From contig LNFJ01000068.1 of NCBI GenBank assembly GCA_001464625.1, positions 1-55,453 of the forward strand: a DNA stretch of 55,453 bases, given 5' to 3'. The notes under the pieces are model-generated. The model had not been told where the DNA came from. It worked only from the letters and a program-made list of their open reading frames with translations, and searched no databases. Positions 44,011 through 51,953 of this stretch are shown here, one piece after another. Position numbers and translations under genes: made by a program. Source of the stretch: Bacteroidia bacterium Ga0077558. Lineage in GTDB: Bacteria; Bacteroidota; Bacteroidia; Chitinophagales; Chitinophagaceae. Every line of letters starts with the position of its first letter. The stretch's first letter is position 1.

Positions 44011-47000
44011 TTAGAATCCAACATTGAGGGTGAATAAAAATGTTCTGGCTGCAGGATAAGTAAATCCTGAAAAACCATCTACGTTACTACCACTGTCTGC
44101 TGAAACCGATTCCGGATCCAAACCAAAATAGTTAGTATGAAGCCAAAGGTTATTGCCCGTTAGTGTAAGGGAAACATTCCTGATAAACTTTTCATTAAAC
44201 AATTTTGCAACTGGCAAATCGTAGGCAAGGCTTAATGAACGTAAACGTATCCACGATGCATCTTGTATAAACGGTTCTGAAATAGTACGGTGATAATTAC
44301 GATAATATCCTTCACCATAATTCACCCCATCCGGGCCTAATGCCTGCCCAAGCCATACTGATTTTGTATTTTTTGTCCCGTCAGCCAGTACTCCATCAAA
44401 AACTTTAAAATCTCTACGGTCCAGTGTATAATCAGCAATACCAAAAGCTGAAAAGAAATTCTCTAAGCGATTATATTTTTCAAAACCCCAACGGGCATCA
44501 AACAAAGCAGATACTGTGAATCGTTGATAACTAAATGTATTGGAAAGACCACCTACCCAATCTGGTTGCGAGTTACCTAACAATTTTTGACTTGAGACAG
44601 GTGCTAATACGGGGAAGCCATTTGCACCTATTACCATCGGTCTAGTTTTATCTGTTCTTAGCGGGTCGGGAGTATCAGTTCCATAATAACGCAAATAATG
44701 AGTTCCATATAAATTTCCATATGCTTCACCAGGAATTAATTTCATCGTAACAGCGGCATTACCATAACCAGGGTGTACTGCATAAGGTATTTCAGTAAGG
44801 CCTTCTCTGATACTTAAAATTTTATTCTTATTGGCCGAATAGTTCAGGTTAAAATCCCATTGAAAATCACCTGCCTTAATTGGTGTAGCTCTCAGCACCA
44901 ATTCAACTCCTTTGTTACGCATACTTCCTGAGTTAACTGCTGCTCTTACATAACCGGTAGCTGACGATACATTTACATTAATAATCTGGTCTTCACTGAT
45001 GGAATGATAATAAGTAAAATCAAACCCTAAACGGTTTTTGAAAAAACTCATTTCTAATCCGCCTTCAAACGTATTGGTAAACTCAGGTCGTAAGTTCGGA
45101 TCGCCTAAAACTGAACCCCTGGTAAAGCCGGTGCTACCCGCTGGTAAACTTGTGTATGCTGCATAGCCAGTCGATGTGCTATAAGGAGCTGCGTCTTTAC
45201 CAATTTTAGCGTACGAGAGACGAAGTTTACCATTCGTAATTGCATTGGGCATTTTAAACTGTTCAGAGAAAATATAACTTAAACTAACTGAAGGATAGAA
45301 AAAAGAGTTGTTAGGTTTTCTTAGCGTAGACGTCACATCATTTCTACCAGTAATGGAAAGAAAAAGGTAATTTTTAAAATCCAAAGTAGCTTCTCCAAAA
45401 AGACCCATTAATCTGTATTGAGATAAATTATCTGTAGCCTGAAGCACTGCAGCATTTCCCAGATTAAACCAATCAAACACATTTAACCTGGACCCAAGCA
45501 CTCCTTTAGAGCTAACTCTTCTATCATATACATCCTGTCCCAAACGAAGTGTTGTATTAAAATTCTTTCCCACTTTGGTAGAAGCAACAGCCATAAAAGT
45601 GGAGTTAATAGCTCGGAAGTTGGTGTTATATTCTCCTACAAAACCTTCTGCATTATCATAAGCTCTTTCTCCCACAATTCCTCTAAGACCTGGAGCTGTA
45701 CGTAACCGATTATCTGTGTAGTTATCTATACCGATACGGTAGCTAAAATTTAACCATGAAATAGGATTATAGTTTAATGAAAGACCACCTACAAAACGAT
45801 TTACATTATCTTTTAACTTATTAGTTGCTGCTCCATAGATAGGATTATTTGTTCCTCTCCATTTTTGAGTGCCGTCTTCATTTATATAATCTCTCACATC
45901 CCATCTTCCAGAAAAATAAGCAAGGCTTTCTCCAAAACGATCCGCATCATATTTATATCCTCCCGAATTAGCATAGCTTAAATTGATGGATGATTTTAAT
46001 TTATTGCTGATTTTAATATCAGTGTTCACACGGGCAGAAATATTTTTATAATCAGTAAAGTCAAGCATACCGGTTTGCTTAAAATAAGATAAGGAAGAAA
46101 ATATTTTTATGGCTTCAGTTCCACCTGTGAGGTTAATAGTATTACGAAACTGAGTTCCGGTTTTGTATGCCCTTTCATAATTATCAAAAAGTACATCGGG
46201 GTGAGTTGGATCGGGTGCAACATTTCCCGGGCCGGTGCCTGCTTTTGCCTCGGCAATTGTTGGGCCCCATGCTGGTCCTAAGCCAATAGGTGTGTAAACG
46301 CCTAATATACCAGCCGTATAAACATTTTGTACCGCCGGATATTTATTTACCCTATCAAACCCATAAGAACTATTAAAGCTAACTCTTACACCATCACCCT
46401 TTCCCTTTTTTGTAGTAATTACCACTACCCCGTTAGCACCACGCAGTCCATATAGTGCAGTAGCAGCACCACCTTTTAAAATATTTATTGTTTCTATATC
46501 ATCAGGATTAATATCTGATGCCCTGTTACCCACGGATCTTACATTATGATTAGAACCAGAGCCTAATGTAGAAGTACTATTATCTAACAATACACCGTCA
46601 ATTACAAAAATTGGTTCATTGGATTGCCCAATATCGATAGAATTAATTCCTCTTATTCTAATGCTGGCACCTTGACCGGGTCCACCACCTACACTTGAAA
46701 TAGTAGCACCTGCTACTTTTCCTTGCAATGCATTTACAAGATTTGGCTGACGATTAATGTTGAGATCTTCCGACTTCACCTCTTGTGTAGCATAACCAAG
46801 AGCTTTTCTGTTTTTTGAAATACCCATTGCCGTTACCACCACTCCCGTCATCTCTCCTGCATCTTGCAGTACTACATCATAAGATGTGGATGAACCAACC
46901 GCAACTTCCATAGCTGAAAATCCGGCAGAGGAAATAACTAATACTGGGTTAGCTCCAGTAACAGTAATGGTAAATTTTCCGTTATCGTCAGCTATTACAC

Positions 47001-47154
47001 CATTCCTGGTGCCTTTTTGCTGAACACTGGCCGAAGGAACTACTTCGCCTTTTTGGTTTTTTACAATTCCTGATACTTGCCGGCCTTGGCTAAAGACAAG
47101 TAATGGCATAGATAAGAAAAATACCATCCATGCTAATAACATGTTTTTTTTCAT
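44011..47154 (-). CDS. SusC/RagA-family TonB-linked outer-membrane transporter
   Basis: A 1047-residue transporter. After the signal peptide (MPLLVFSQ) come a CarboxypepD_reg-like domain (VSGIVKNQKGEVVPSASV), the plug domain with VVVTAMGISKNRKALGYATQ and the SusC signature VIDGVLLDN, then the 22-strand barrel ending in FLFTLNVGF with a terminal Phe. It pumps oligosaccharides or peptides into the periplasm with energy from TonB-ExbBD. The partner SusD-like gene is directly downstream. The upstream region (to 47475) has no obvious sigma/anti-sigma pair. Confidence 0.95.
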   Translation of the reverse strand: MKKNMLLAWMVFFLSMPLLVFSQGRQVSGIVKNQKGEVVPSASVQQKGTRNGVIADDNGKFTITVTGANPVLVISSAGFSAMEVAVGSSTSYDVVLQDAGEMTGVVVTAMGISKNRKALGYATQEVKSEDLNINRQPNLVNALQGKVAGATISSVGGGPGQGASIRIRGINSIDIGQSNEPIFVIDGVLLDNSTSTLGSGSNHNVRSVGNRASDINPDDIETINILKGGAATALYGLRGANGVVVITTKKGKGDGVRVSFNSSYGFDRVNKYPAVQNVYTAGILGVYTPIGLGPAWGPTIAEAKAGTGPGNVAPDPTHPDVLFDNYERAYKTGTQFRNTINLTGGTEAIKIFSSLSYFKQTGMLDFTDYKNISARVNTDIKISNKLKSSINLSYANSGGYKYDADRFGESLAYFSGRWDVRDYINEDGTQKWRGTNNPIYGAATNKLKDNVNRFVGGLSLNYNPISWLNFSYRIGIDNYTDNRLRTAPGLRGIVGERAYDNAEGFVGEYNTNFRAINSTFMAVASTKVGKNFNTTLRLGQDVYDRRVSSKGVLGSRLNVFDWFNLGNAAVLQATDNLSQYRLMGLFGEATLDFKNYLFLSITGRNDVTSTLRKPNNSFFYPSVSLSYIFSEQFKMPNAITNGKLRLSYAKIGKDAAPYSTSTGYAAYTSLPAGSTGFTRGSVLGDPNLRPEFTNTFEGGLEMSFFKNRLGFDFTYYHSISEDQIINVNVSSATGYVRAAVNSGSMRNKGVELVLRATPIKAGDFQWDFNLNYSANKNKILSIREGLTEIPYAVHPGYGNAAVTMKLIPGEAYGNLYGTHYLRYYGTDTPDPLRTDKTRPMVIGANGFPVLAPVSSQKLLGNSQPDWVGGLSNTFSYQRFTVSALFDARWGFEKYNRLENFFSAFGIADYTLDRRDFKVFDGVLADGTKNTKSVWLGQALGPDGVNYGEGYYRNYHRTISEPFIQDASWIRLRSLSLAYDLPVAKLFNEKFIRNVSLTLTGNNLWLHTNYFGLDPESVSADSGSNVDGFSGFTYPAARTFLFTLNVGF

Positions 47155-47475
47155 AAGCAGTTAGTTAAGAGTATGTTTTTAAAATATGTAAAATCGGTAT
47201 TCCCAGAAGTATGTCGCACTAATCAGCACAATGCCGCAAAAAATTACGCATAAAACAGCAATTCTTAAAAAAAATTTCTCCCCAGTAGTTCAATGATTAT
47301 CAATTGCTTCTAATATTCTGTTTAAAAGTAAAGTAGAAATTAATTATCTAATATCGACAAAATATTCTGTTGTCGAAAAGAGGAACTAAATCACAGTTTT
47401 CATTTCATTCAAGCATACATCAGTAAATTTGCATTCTTAAGTTTTATATCAATCACTATTTAAATCATTAATCTT
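47155..47475. other. Intergenic region between divergent susC-like gene and sod, with an inverted and a direct repeat
   Basis: A hairpin or operator-like inverted repeat TCGACAA (47354-47360) and TTGTCGA (47370-47376) lies ~50 bp before the sod promoter box. The 11-bp word AATATTCTGTT occurs twice (47312-47322 and 47361-47371), 49 bp apart; the second copy fills the inverted-repeat spacer. These could be binding sites for a regulator of sod or of the susC-like gene. No gene is present. Confidence 0.5.
47424..47431 (+). promoter_or_regulatory. Bacteroidota -7 promoter box of sod
   Basis: TAAATTTG is an exact TAnnTTTG match, 44 bp before the sod start codon. No strong -33 element was seen. Confidence 0.5.
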
Positions 47476-48075
47476 ATGGCATTTACATTAGCTCCTCTTC
47501 CTTATGCACACGATGCGCTGGAACCACATATTGATACACAGACCATGCAAATACATCATGGCAAACATCACCAGGCTTATGTTGACAATCTTAATAAAGC
47601 TATTGCAGGCACTCCTAACGAGGAAAAATCATTAGAAGAATTAGTAGCAGCCGCTGGTTCTATTTCACCTGCTGTTCGCAACAATGGTGGCGGTCACTGG
47701 AATCATACTTTTTTCTGGGAAAGTCTTTCAGCAGACGGTGGCGGAACGCCTTCAGGAAAATTAGCAGATGCAATTACTGAAGCGTTTGGTTCTTTTGATG
47801 CGTTTAAAGAAAAATTTGCAGCCGCTGGTATGACAAGATTTGGTAGTGGTTGGGCCTGGTTAATTATAAAAGATGATAAGCTTGAAGTATCATCCACGCC
47901 TAACCAGGATAATCCATTAATGGATGTTGCTGAAGTAAAAGGAACACCAATATTAGGTTGTGATGTGTGGGAACATGCCTACTATTTAAAATATCAAAAT
48001 AAAAGAGCTGACTACCTGGCTGCATTTTGGAATGTGGTAAACTGGGATGAAGTGGCAAAAAGATTTGCGAAATAA
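47476..48075 (+). CDS. Superoxide dismutase, Mn/Fe family (Mn-type residues)
   Basis: Converts superoxide to peroxide and oxygen. The metal ligands are His27 (MQIHHGKHH), His77 (HWNHTFFW), Asp163 and His167 (DVWEHAYY). The residue pattern Gly at the position before the NH motif (GGGHWNH) together with Gln144 in PNQDNPL is the pattern of Mn-specific or cambialistic enzymes rather than Fe-specific ones. Length 199 is typical and there is no signal peptide, so it is cytosolic. A terminator follows. The broken LuxR regulator gene lies on the other strand beyond it. Confidence 0.95.
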   Translation: MAFTLAPLPYAHDALEPHIDTQTMQIHHGKHHQAYVDNLNKAIAGTPNEEKSLEELVAAAGSISPAVRNNGGGHWNHTFFWESLSADGGGTPSGKLADAITEAFGSFDAFKEKFAAAGMTRFGSGWAWLIIKDDKLEVSSTPNQDNPLMDVAEVKGTPILGCDVWEHAYYLKYQNKRADYLAAFWNVVNWDEVAKRFAK

Positions 48076-48099
48076 TTTTTATCAACGGAAAATAATTAA

Positions 48100-48126
48100 A
48101 GAGACTGCTTAATGGCAGTCTTTTTA
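48100..48126 (+). terminator. Terminator after sod
   Basis: Arms AGACTGC (48102-48108) and GCAGTCT (48115-48121) with a TTAATG loop, then T-rich sequence. It sits between sod and the convergent broken regulator gene. Confidence 0.75.
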
Positions 48127-48697
48127 ATTTATACCAGGGTTGTTTAATTTATTAACCGCTTCCATTTTATTATTGACATGAAGCTTTGCGTAGATATTTT
48201 TTAGATGCTTCTTTACTGTATGCTTACTTAAAATTAATTTGTCGGCCACTTCCTGAAAACCGATTCCTGTAGCTACCAATTGCAACACTTCATTTTCTCT
48301 TTCTGTTAATTCAGATAAGCTGGTTCTACTTTGATTTTGATGAAAGGCCTGAATTACTTTACGGGCAATGTAACGGCTCATTGGCGAACCCCCACTGTGT
48401 AATTCTTTTAGTGATTCAATAATTTCCAGCGGCATTGTATCTTTTAAAATATACCCCGATGCTCCGTTTTTTAATGCGTTAAACACAAATTCATTATCAT
48501 CATAAAAAGAACAAACCATACATAACACTTCTGGGGTTTGTTGCTTGATAACAGAAATTATATCAACACCACTTTTACCTGGTAATTTAATATCGATAAT
48601 TGCAATGAAGAATTATAAAGTAATCTGAATTGTTTATCAGCGTTACCAATCCCTCCCGATAATGCTTATCGTCTTCAATAATTGAAACCTTAACCAA
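48124..48697 (-). pseudogene. NarL/LuxR-family response regulator, broken in the receiver domain
   Basis: The C-terminal part (intact frame from 48528) has the end of a receiver (GASGYILKDTMPLEIIESL) and a LuxR helix-turn-helix (LTERENEVLQLVATGIGFQEVADKLILSKHTVKKHLKNIYAKL, written in pieces: LTERENEVLQLV, then SKHTVKKHLKNIY). Upstream, frame continuity gives IAIIDIKLPGKSGVDII. Before that, a different frame, probably starting at TTG 48697, reads VKVSIIEDDKHYREGLVTLI, the normal receiver start. Between the two, about 25 residues are missing and the frame shifts near 48610. It cannot make a full receiver. It may be a decayed gene or a local assembly error. Confidence 0.75.
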
Positions 48698-48774
48698 AGC
48701 CTTTAATTTAAAAACTAATATACAGAATAAAAGCCTCCCTAAATGTAGTTAGGTGTAATGAAGTTTTGATTATA

Positions 48775-49005
48775 CTATGGTACAGGATCGTATCCGCCTC
48801 CTCCCCAGGGATGACAGCGGGAAATTCGCTTTATGGCCAGCCACATTCCTTTAAATACACCATGCTTTTTTAATGCTTCTGCTGCATAATGAGAGCAGGT
48901 GGGAGTATATCGACATTTAGGACCAAGGATAGGCGAAATAACCCATTGATAAATTTTTATCATTGCAATAAAAGGGAGGCTCAATAATTGCAACAATTTT
49001 TTCAC
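48775..49005 (-). CDS. yidD: Membrane protein insertion efficiency factor YidD
   Basis: YidD is a small amphipathic inner-membrane-associated protein that helps YidC insert proteins. The family core [20 protein letters not shown] and [18 protein letters not shown] and the end [17 protein letters not shown] are all present, including the three conserved Cys. The start is GTG at 49005; it overlaps the stop of rnpA (GTGA), the usual translational coupling in rpmH-rnpA-yidD operons. Length 76 is normal. Confidence 0.95.
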   Translation of the reverse strand: MKKLLQLLSLPFIAMIKIYQWVISPILGPKCRYTPTCSHYAAEALKKHGVFKGMWLAIKRISRCHPWGGGGYDPVP

Positions 49006-49323
49006 TGGCTGACTGATGATAGTTGATTGAGTTTGTCTATCGCTTTACCTACTGCATCAAACACTTGTTTGTATTCGGGCAATTCTTTTCCGGTATAAAT
49101 AAAGAAGATGATCAACTTTGATTGTAACAATTGTTTTTGCAAACGCCAGGCTTCTCTCACTAATCGTTTTACCCTGTTCCTATCCGTTGCTCTTTTAAAT
49201 ATTTTACTGCTTACTCCCACTCCAAACTGATGCGAGGTGCTTTCTGTGGTATTAGTAATAAAAAAAATACGAAATGGTGCTTTTCAGCCGCTCATTCTTT
49301 CCTAATGTAAATTGTTTTGCCAT
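49002..49323 (-). pseudogene. rnpA: Ribonuclease P protein component, frame broken at a T8 run and internally shortened
   Basis: The C-terminal frame (49002-49220) carries the family core GVSSKIFKRATDRNRVKRLVREAWRL, quoted in part: FKRATDRNRVKRLVREAW. Upstream, from ATG 49323 (MAKQFTLGKNERLKS), the reading frame runs into a run of eight T at 49260-49267 and then a stop; with seven T it would join in frame as ...FFITNTTESTSHQFGVGVSS. Even then only ~19 residues separate RLKS from FGVGV, versus roughly 34 in the E. coli protein, so a segment also seems missing. RNase P processes tRNA 5' ends, so loss is unexpected. A sequencing or assembly error is likely; transcript slippage on T8 is an alternative. 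Confidence 0.75.
49006..49031. repeat. Degenerate heptamer stretch at the rnpA 3' end
   Basis: TGACTGA, TGATAGT, TGATTGA recur every 7 bp on the plus strand. On the minus strand they code the last residues of RnpA (LNQLSSVSQ), just before the yidD start. Like other arrays here it sits at a gene end. Confidence 0.5.
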
Positions 49324-49335
49324 GCTGGAAATAAA

Positions 49336-49360
49336 ATAGCTCCAGCAAAACTGGAGCTAT
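49336..49360 (-). terminator. Hairpin between rpmH and rnpA
   Basis: Perfect 10-bp arms ATAGCTCCAG (49336-49345) and CTGGAGCTAT (49351-49360). On the minus strand it is followed by TTTATTT. It lies after the rpmH stop and only 12 bp before the rnpA ATG, so it can cut transcription of rnpA relative to rpmH. Confidence 0.8.
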
Positions 49361-49411
49361 AAAATTATCGAATCCTCCCTTACCACACCTTGGGGCTTTG
49401 GGGAATACTTC

Positions 49412-49567
49412 TTATTTCAGTTTACTCTCATCAGAAACAGTCAGCTTCTTACGGCCTTTAGCACGGCGACTAGCCAATACTTTACGACCATTGGCAGTTG
49501 CCATACGCTTACGAAAACCATGAACAGTTTTACGACGCTTACGATGAGGTTGGAATGTACGTTTCAT
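49412..49567 (-). CDS. rpmH: 50S ribosomal protein L34
   Basis: Too short for most gene callers. The 51-residue product reads [20 protein letters not shown] and continues [20 protein letters not shown] with a [12 protein letters not shown] tail. This is the complete, very basic L34 of the large ribosomal subunit. The RKxxHGFRxRMxTxxGRxVLxxRRAKGR pattern is diagnostic. It is the first gene of rpmH-rnpA-yidD, the order found near the origin of many bacteria; no dnaA is visible here. Confidence 0.97.
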   Translation of the reverse strand: MKRTFQPHRKRRKTVHGFRKRMATANGRKVLASRRAKGRKKLTVSDESKLK

Positions 49568-49633
49568 TGTTTTATACTTTTTTCACTTTTATGAAATACG
49601 AACCGGGAGAACAGTTCAGGTTTCAAACCTTGT

Positions 49634-49647
49634 CTGCCGTTAGGCAG
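49634..49647. repeat. Short GC-rich palindrome
   Basis: CTGCC-GTTA-GGCAG, related to the longer palindrome at 19760-19780. It lies in the 249-bp spacer upstream of rpmH, downstream of murI. Otherwise that spacer contains nothing I can name. Confidence 0.45.
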
Positions 49648-49816
49648 GTTCACCAGCAAATCACCACATCCGCTGTTTGTGAAAGGACGGCAAAGGTAAG
49701 GGAAGCAAGCCAGAAGTAGAGGCTAAGAGGGATGAAATTTATACCAAAGCAGAATTATTGATTTTTCATTTTGCTTTGGCAATAATGATCTTCAAACAGG
49801 CTGATAATCAACGGAA

Positions 49817-50647
49817 TTATACTCCTAAGTCAACATGTTTGGAACTTACTGCTTCTCCATAAAAAGTACCGGCATGGTTGTCGAAATCTTCTGTTGAATC
49901 AGTTGTATAGAATTTCCGATCGCCATTTTTACTGCATTGACCCTCCATTTCAGGATGCCGTTGCAAATAATCAGCAAGACTGTCAGCTACTATTTCTCCT
50001 TGTGAAATCAATTTTACTCCCACCGGGAGATACTCAATTATTTTTTCTTTAAGCAATGGATAATGTGTACAGGCCAATAATATTACATCTATTGTTGGGC
50101 CCTTTTCAAAAATATTATGCAAATACTTTTTTACAAAGTAGTCGGCACCATTACTAGTATGCTCATTACTTTCTATCAAGGGCACCCACATCGGGCATGC
50201 TTCCTGGTAAACTTTTAGTTTGGGAGAAAATTTGGCGATTTCCAGAGGGTAAGATTCAGAAACCACTGTTCCATTTGTTGCCAACACTCCAACATTCATT
50301 GTTTCAGAGAAGGTACCAATTACTTCTGCTGTAGGCCGTATCACTCCCAACACTCTTTTACCGGGAGCAATTTTTGGCAAATCGTTTTGCTGAATTGTTC
50401 GTAATGCTTTTGCAGAGGCAGTATTACAGGCAAGAATTACCAATGAACAACCCTGGTCAAAAAACCATTGAACACACTGTAATGTATAATGATAAACTGT
50501 TTCAAACGAACGATTGCCGTATGGAGCTCTTGCGTTATCACCCAAATACAGATAATCATACTCAGGTAGCTTGTTTACTATTTCTTTTAAAACAGTAAGA
50601 CCACCATACCCTGAATCAAAAACACCAATTGGGCTTTGCTTTTGCAT
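49817..50647 (-). CDS. murI: Glutamate racemase
   Basis: MurI supplies D-glutamate for peptidoglycan. The two catalytic cysteines are Cys74 (VILACNTASAKALR) and Cys193 (LLACTHYPLLKEKI). The N-terminus IGVFDSGYGGLTVLKEI, with the catalytic Asp, and YLGDNARAPYG are typical. Length 276 is normal. A TAnnTTTG box lies 5-12 bp before the ATG, predicting an almost leaderless mRNA. The next upstream gene is an OmpH-type chaperone ending in a terminator, so murI has its own promoter. Confidence 0.96.
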   Translation of the reverse strand: MQKQSPIGVFDSGYGGLTVLKEIVNKLPEYDYLYLGDNARAPYGNRSFETVYHYTLQCVQWFFDQGCSLVILACNTASAKALRTIQQNDLPKIAPGKRVLGVIRPTAEVIGTFSETMNVGVLATNGTVVSESYPLEIAKFSPKLKVYQEACPMWVPLIESNEHTSNGADYFVKKYLHNIFEKGPTIDVILLACTHYPLLKEKIIEYLPVGVKLISQGEIVADSLADYLQRHPEMEGQCSKNGDRKFYTTDSTEDFDNHAGTFYGEAVSSKHVDLGV

Positions 50648-50651
50648 ACTG

Positions 50652-50659
50652 CAAAAATA
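50652..50659 (-). promoter_or_regulatory. Bacteroidota -7 promoter box of murI
   Basis: On the minus strand TATTTTTG matches TAnnTTTG exactly and ends 4 bp before the murI ATG. TTTG at 50683-50686 in the preceding terminator T-run could be a -33 element, though the 23-bp spacing is long. Confidence 0.5.
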
Positions 50660-50681
50660 GGGTTGATAAGGTCTGGCTCAA

Positions 50682-50713
50682 TCAAAAAAAAGCCCTTGCT
50701 AATTGCAAGGGCT
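50682..50713 (-). terminator. Terminator after the downstream ompH-like gene
   Basis: Perfect arms AGCCCTTGC and GCAAGGGCT around a 5-nt loop, followed on the minus strand by eight T. It ends the OmpH gene and precedes murI. Confidence 0.85.
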
Positions 50714-50734
50714 ATCTAAAATTATTGATATTAA

Positions 50735-51259
50735 TTATCTGCCTGCGGGCTTAGGCACATTTATCTTAAGCTTAGTTGCTACCAATAGAATCATATCATC
50801 CGCTTCCGGTGCTACTAACAACGACTCTTTAGTAAGCACATGAGTATACCCCTTTTCTTTTGCTACTAATTTAATAGCATCATACACTTTTTTGTAGATA
50901 GGTGCTAACAACTCATTTTGCTTGGCTTCAATTGCCTGGTTAACTATTTGCTGCCAGTTTTGAATCTGGTAGATCAATGTGGGTAATTCCTGTTCAATTT
51001 GTTTACGAACAGCCGGAGGAGTTTTTACCGAATCTCTGTAAACGCTGTCTTTATATTGGTATAAAGAAACAATTTGTGCATACTGAGGATTGATAGAATC
51101 TGCCTGGTAACGTTCGAGCAATGAATCTAACTTGCCGGTTTCAGGCATTAGTCCAACTACATTGTCAACACTGATGTAACCAAATTTTGATTGTGCAGTA
51201 GCACTCTCTGCGAATAAAAGGCCAGCGGCCAATGTTAGTACTGTAAAAAAATTTTTCAT
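50735..51259 (-). CDS. OmpH/Skp-family periplasmic chaperone (copy 1)
   Basis: Skp/OmpH proteins escort outer-membrane proteins to the BAM complex. A signal peptide (LLFAESATAQ) is followed by SKFGYISVDNVV, a central helical hairpin arm (residues 50-120) and the end AKEKGYTHVLTKESLLVAPEADDMI, a pattern shared with OmpH. Length 174 is normal. A second OmpH gene and bamA lie directly upstream on the same strand, so this is an outer-membrane assembly cluster. The 145-bp gap to the second copy may hold its own promoter. Confidence 0.9.
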   Translation of the reverse strand: MKNFFTVLTLAAGLLFAESATAQSKFGYISVDNVVGLMPETGKLDSLLERYQADSINPQYAQIVSLYQYKDSVYRDSVKTPPAVRKQIEQELPTLIYQIQNWQQIVNQAIEAKQNELLAPIYKKVYDAIKLVAKEKGYTHVLTKESLLVAPEADDMILLVATKLKINVPKPAGR

Positions 51260-51404
51260 CTGTTTTGTTTTGTTTTTCGCCTCACCTAGTTAATGAGGCC
51301 GTTTTATTGCTTTACTATGATTATGCAAAATGGAATTTAGTTGTCTGCGCAGTGTCGTATAAACTTCCTTTTGAATTTTTTAACAAACTCTTCCTTCGTT
51401 GAGC

Positions 51405-51920
51405 TTAGTTCCTGACTCCCAAATCTTTCAGCACATCTTCACTCTTGTCCAATTTTGGGTCGGCAAATATAATGGTAATTCCCTCACTTTTATCGAGTAC
51501 AAAATCGTAGCCTCTGGTAACCGCCATTTTTTGAACGGCGTTGTAAACCTTGTCCTGTATGGGTTTTACCAATTCTTGCCTTTTTTTGAACAAATCTCCT
51601 TCAAAACCAAAGCGTTTGCGCTGCAGATCCCGGAGCTCCTTTTCTTTATTAAAAAGTTGATCTTCTCTTTTTTTCTTTAAATCATCGCTCAACATTACCT
51701 GTTCCGCCTCAAAATCCTTGTACATTTTGTCCAGCTCGGTTTGCTTGCCATCAATTTCTCTTTGCCATCCAGCGGCAATATCATCAATTTGAGTTTGAGC
51801 CTGTTTGTAGTCGGGCATTTTATCCAATATATACCTTGTATCAATGATGGCATATTTCTGTGCTTCTGCAACAATGGTTATCAGGCACAAGCTAAGGGCT
51901 ACTAACAAAAATTTTTTCAT
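51405..51920 (-). CDS. OmpH/Skp-family periplasmic chaperone (copy 2)
   Basis: The same family as the next gene. I start at the ATG at 51920 (MKKFLLVALSLCLITIVAEAQ), since the ten extra residues of the longer frame break the signal peptide. The mature chain begins KYAIIDTRYILDKMPDYK. Two long charged helices follow (AGWQREIDGKQTELDKMYKD and KKKREDQLFNKEKELRDLQ), then AVTRGYDFVLDKSEGITIIFADPKLD. It lies 33 bp downstream of bamA and is surely co-transcribed with it, as is usual in Bacteroidota. Confidence 0.93.
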   Translation of the reverse strand: MKKFLLVALSLCLITIVAEAQKYAIIDTRYILDKMPDYKQAQTQIDDIAAGWQREIDGKQTELDKMYKDFEAEQVMLSDDLKKKREDQLFNKEKELRDLQRKRFGFEGDLFKKRQELVKPIQDKVYNAVQKMAVTRGYDFVLDKSEGITIIFADPKLDKSEDVLKDLGVRN

Positions 51921-51953
51921 GTGATAATTTTTTGAAGTTTGTATTAGCAACTA

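Noticed and set aside
49498..49719. 73-codon plus-strand open frame overlapping rpmH
   Set aside because: The minus strand there codes a complete L34; the plus frame is its shadow.
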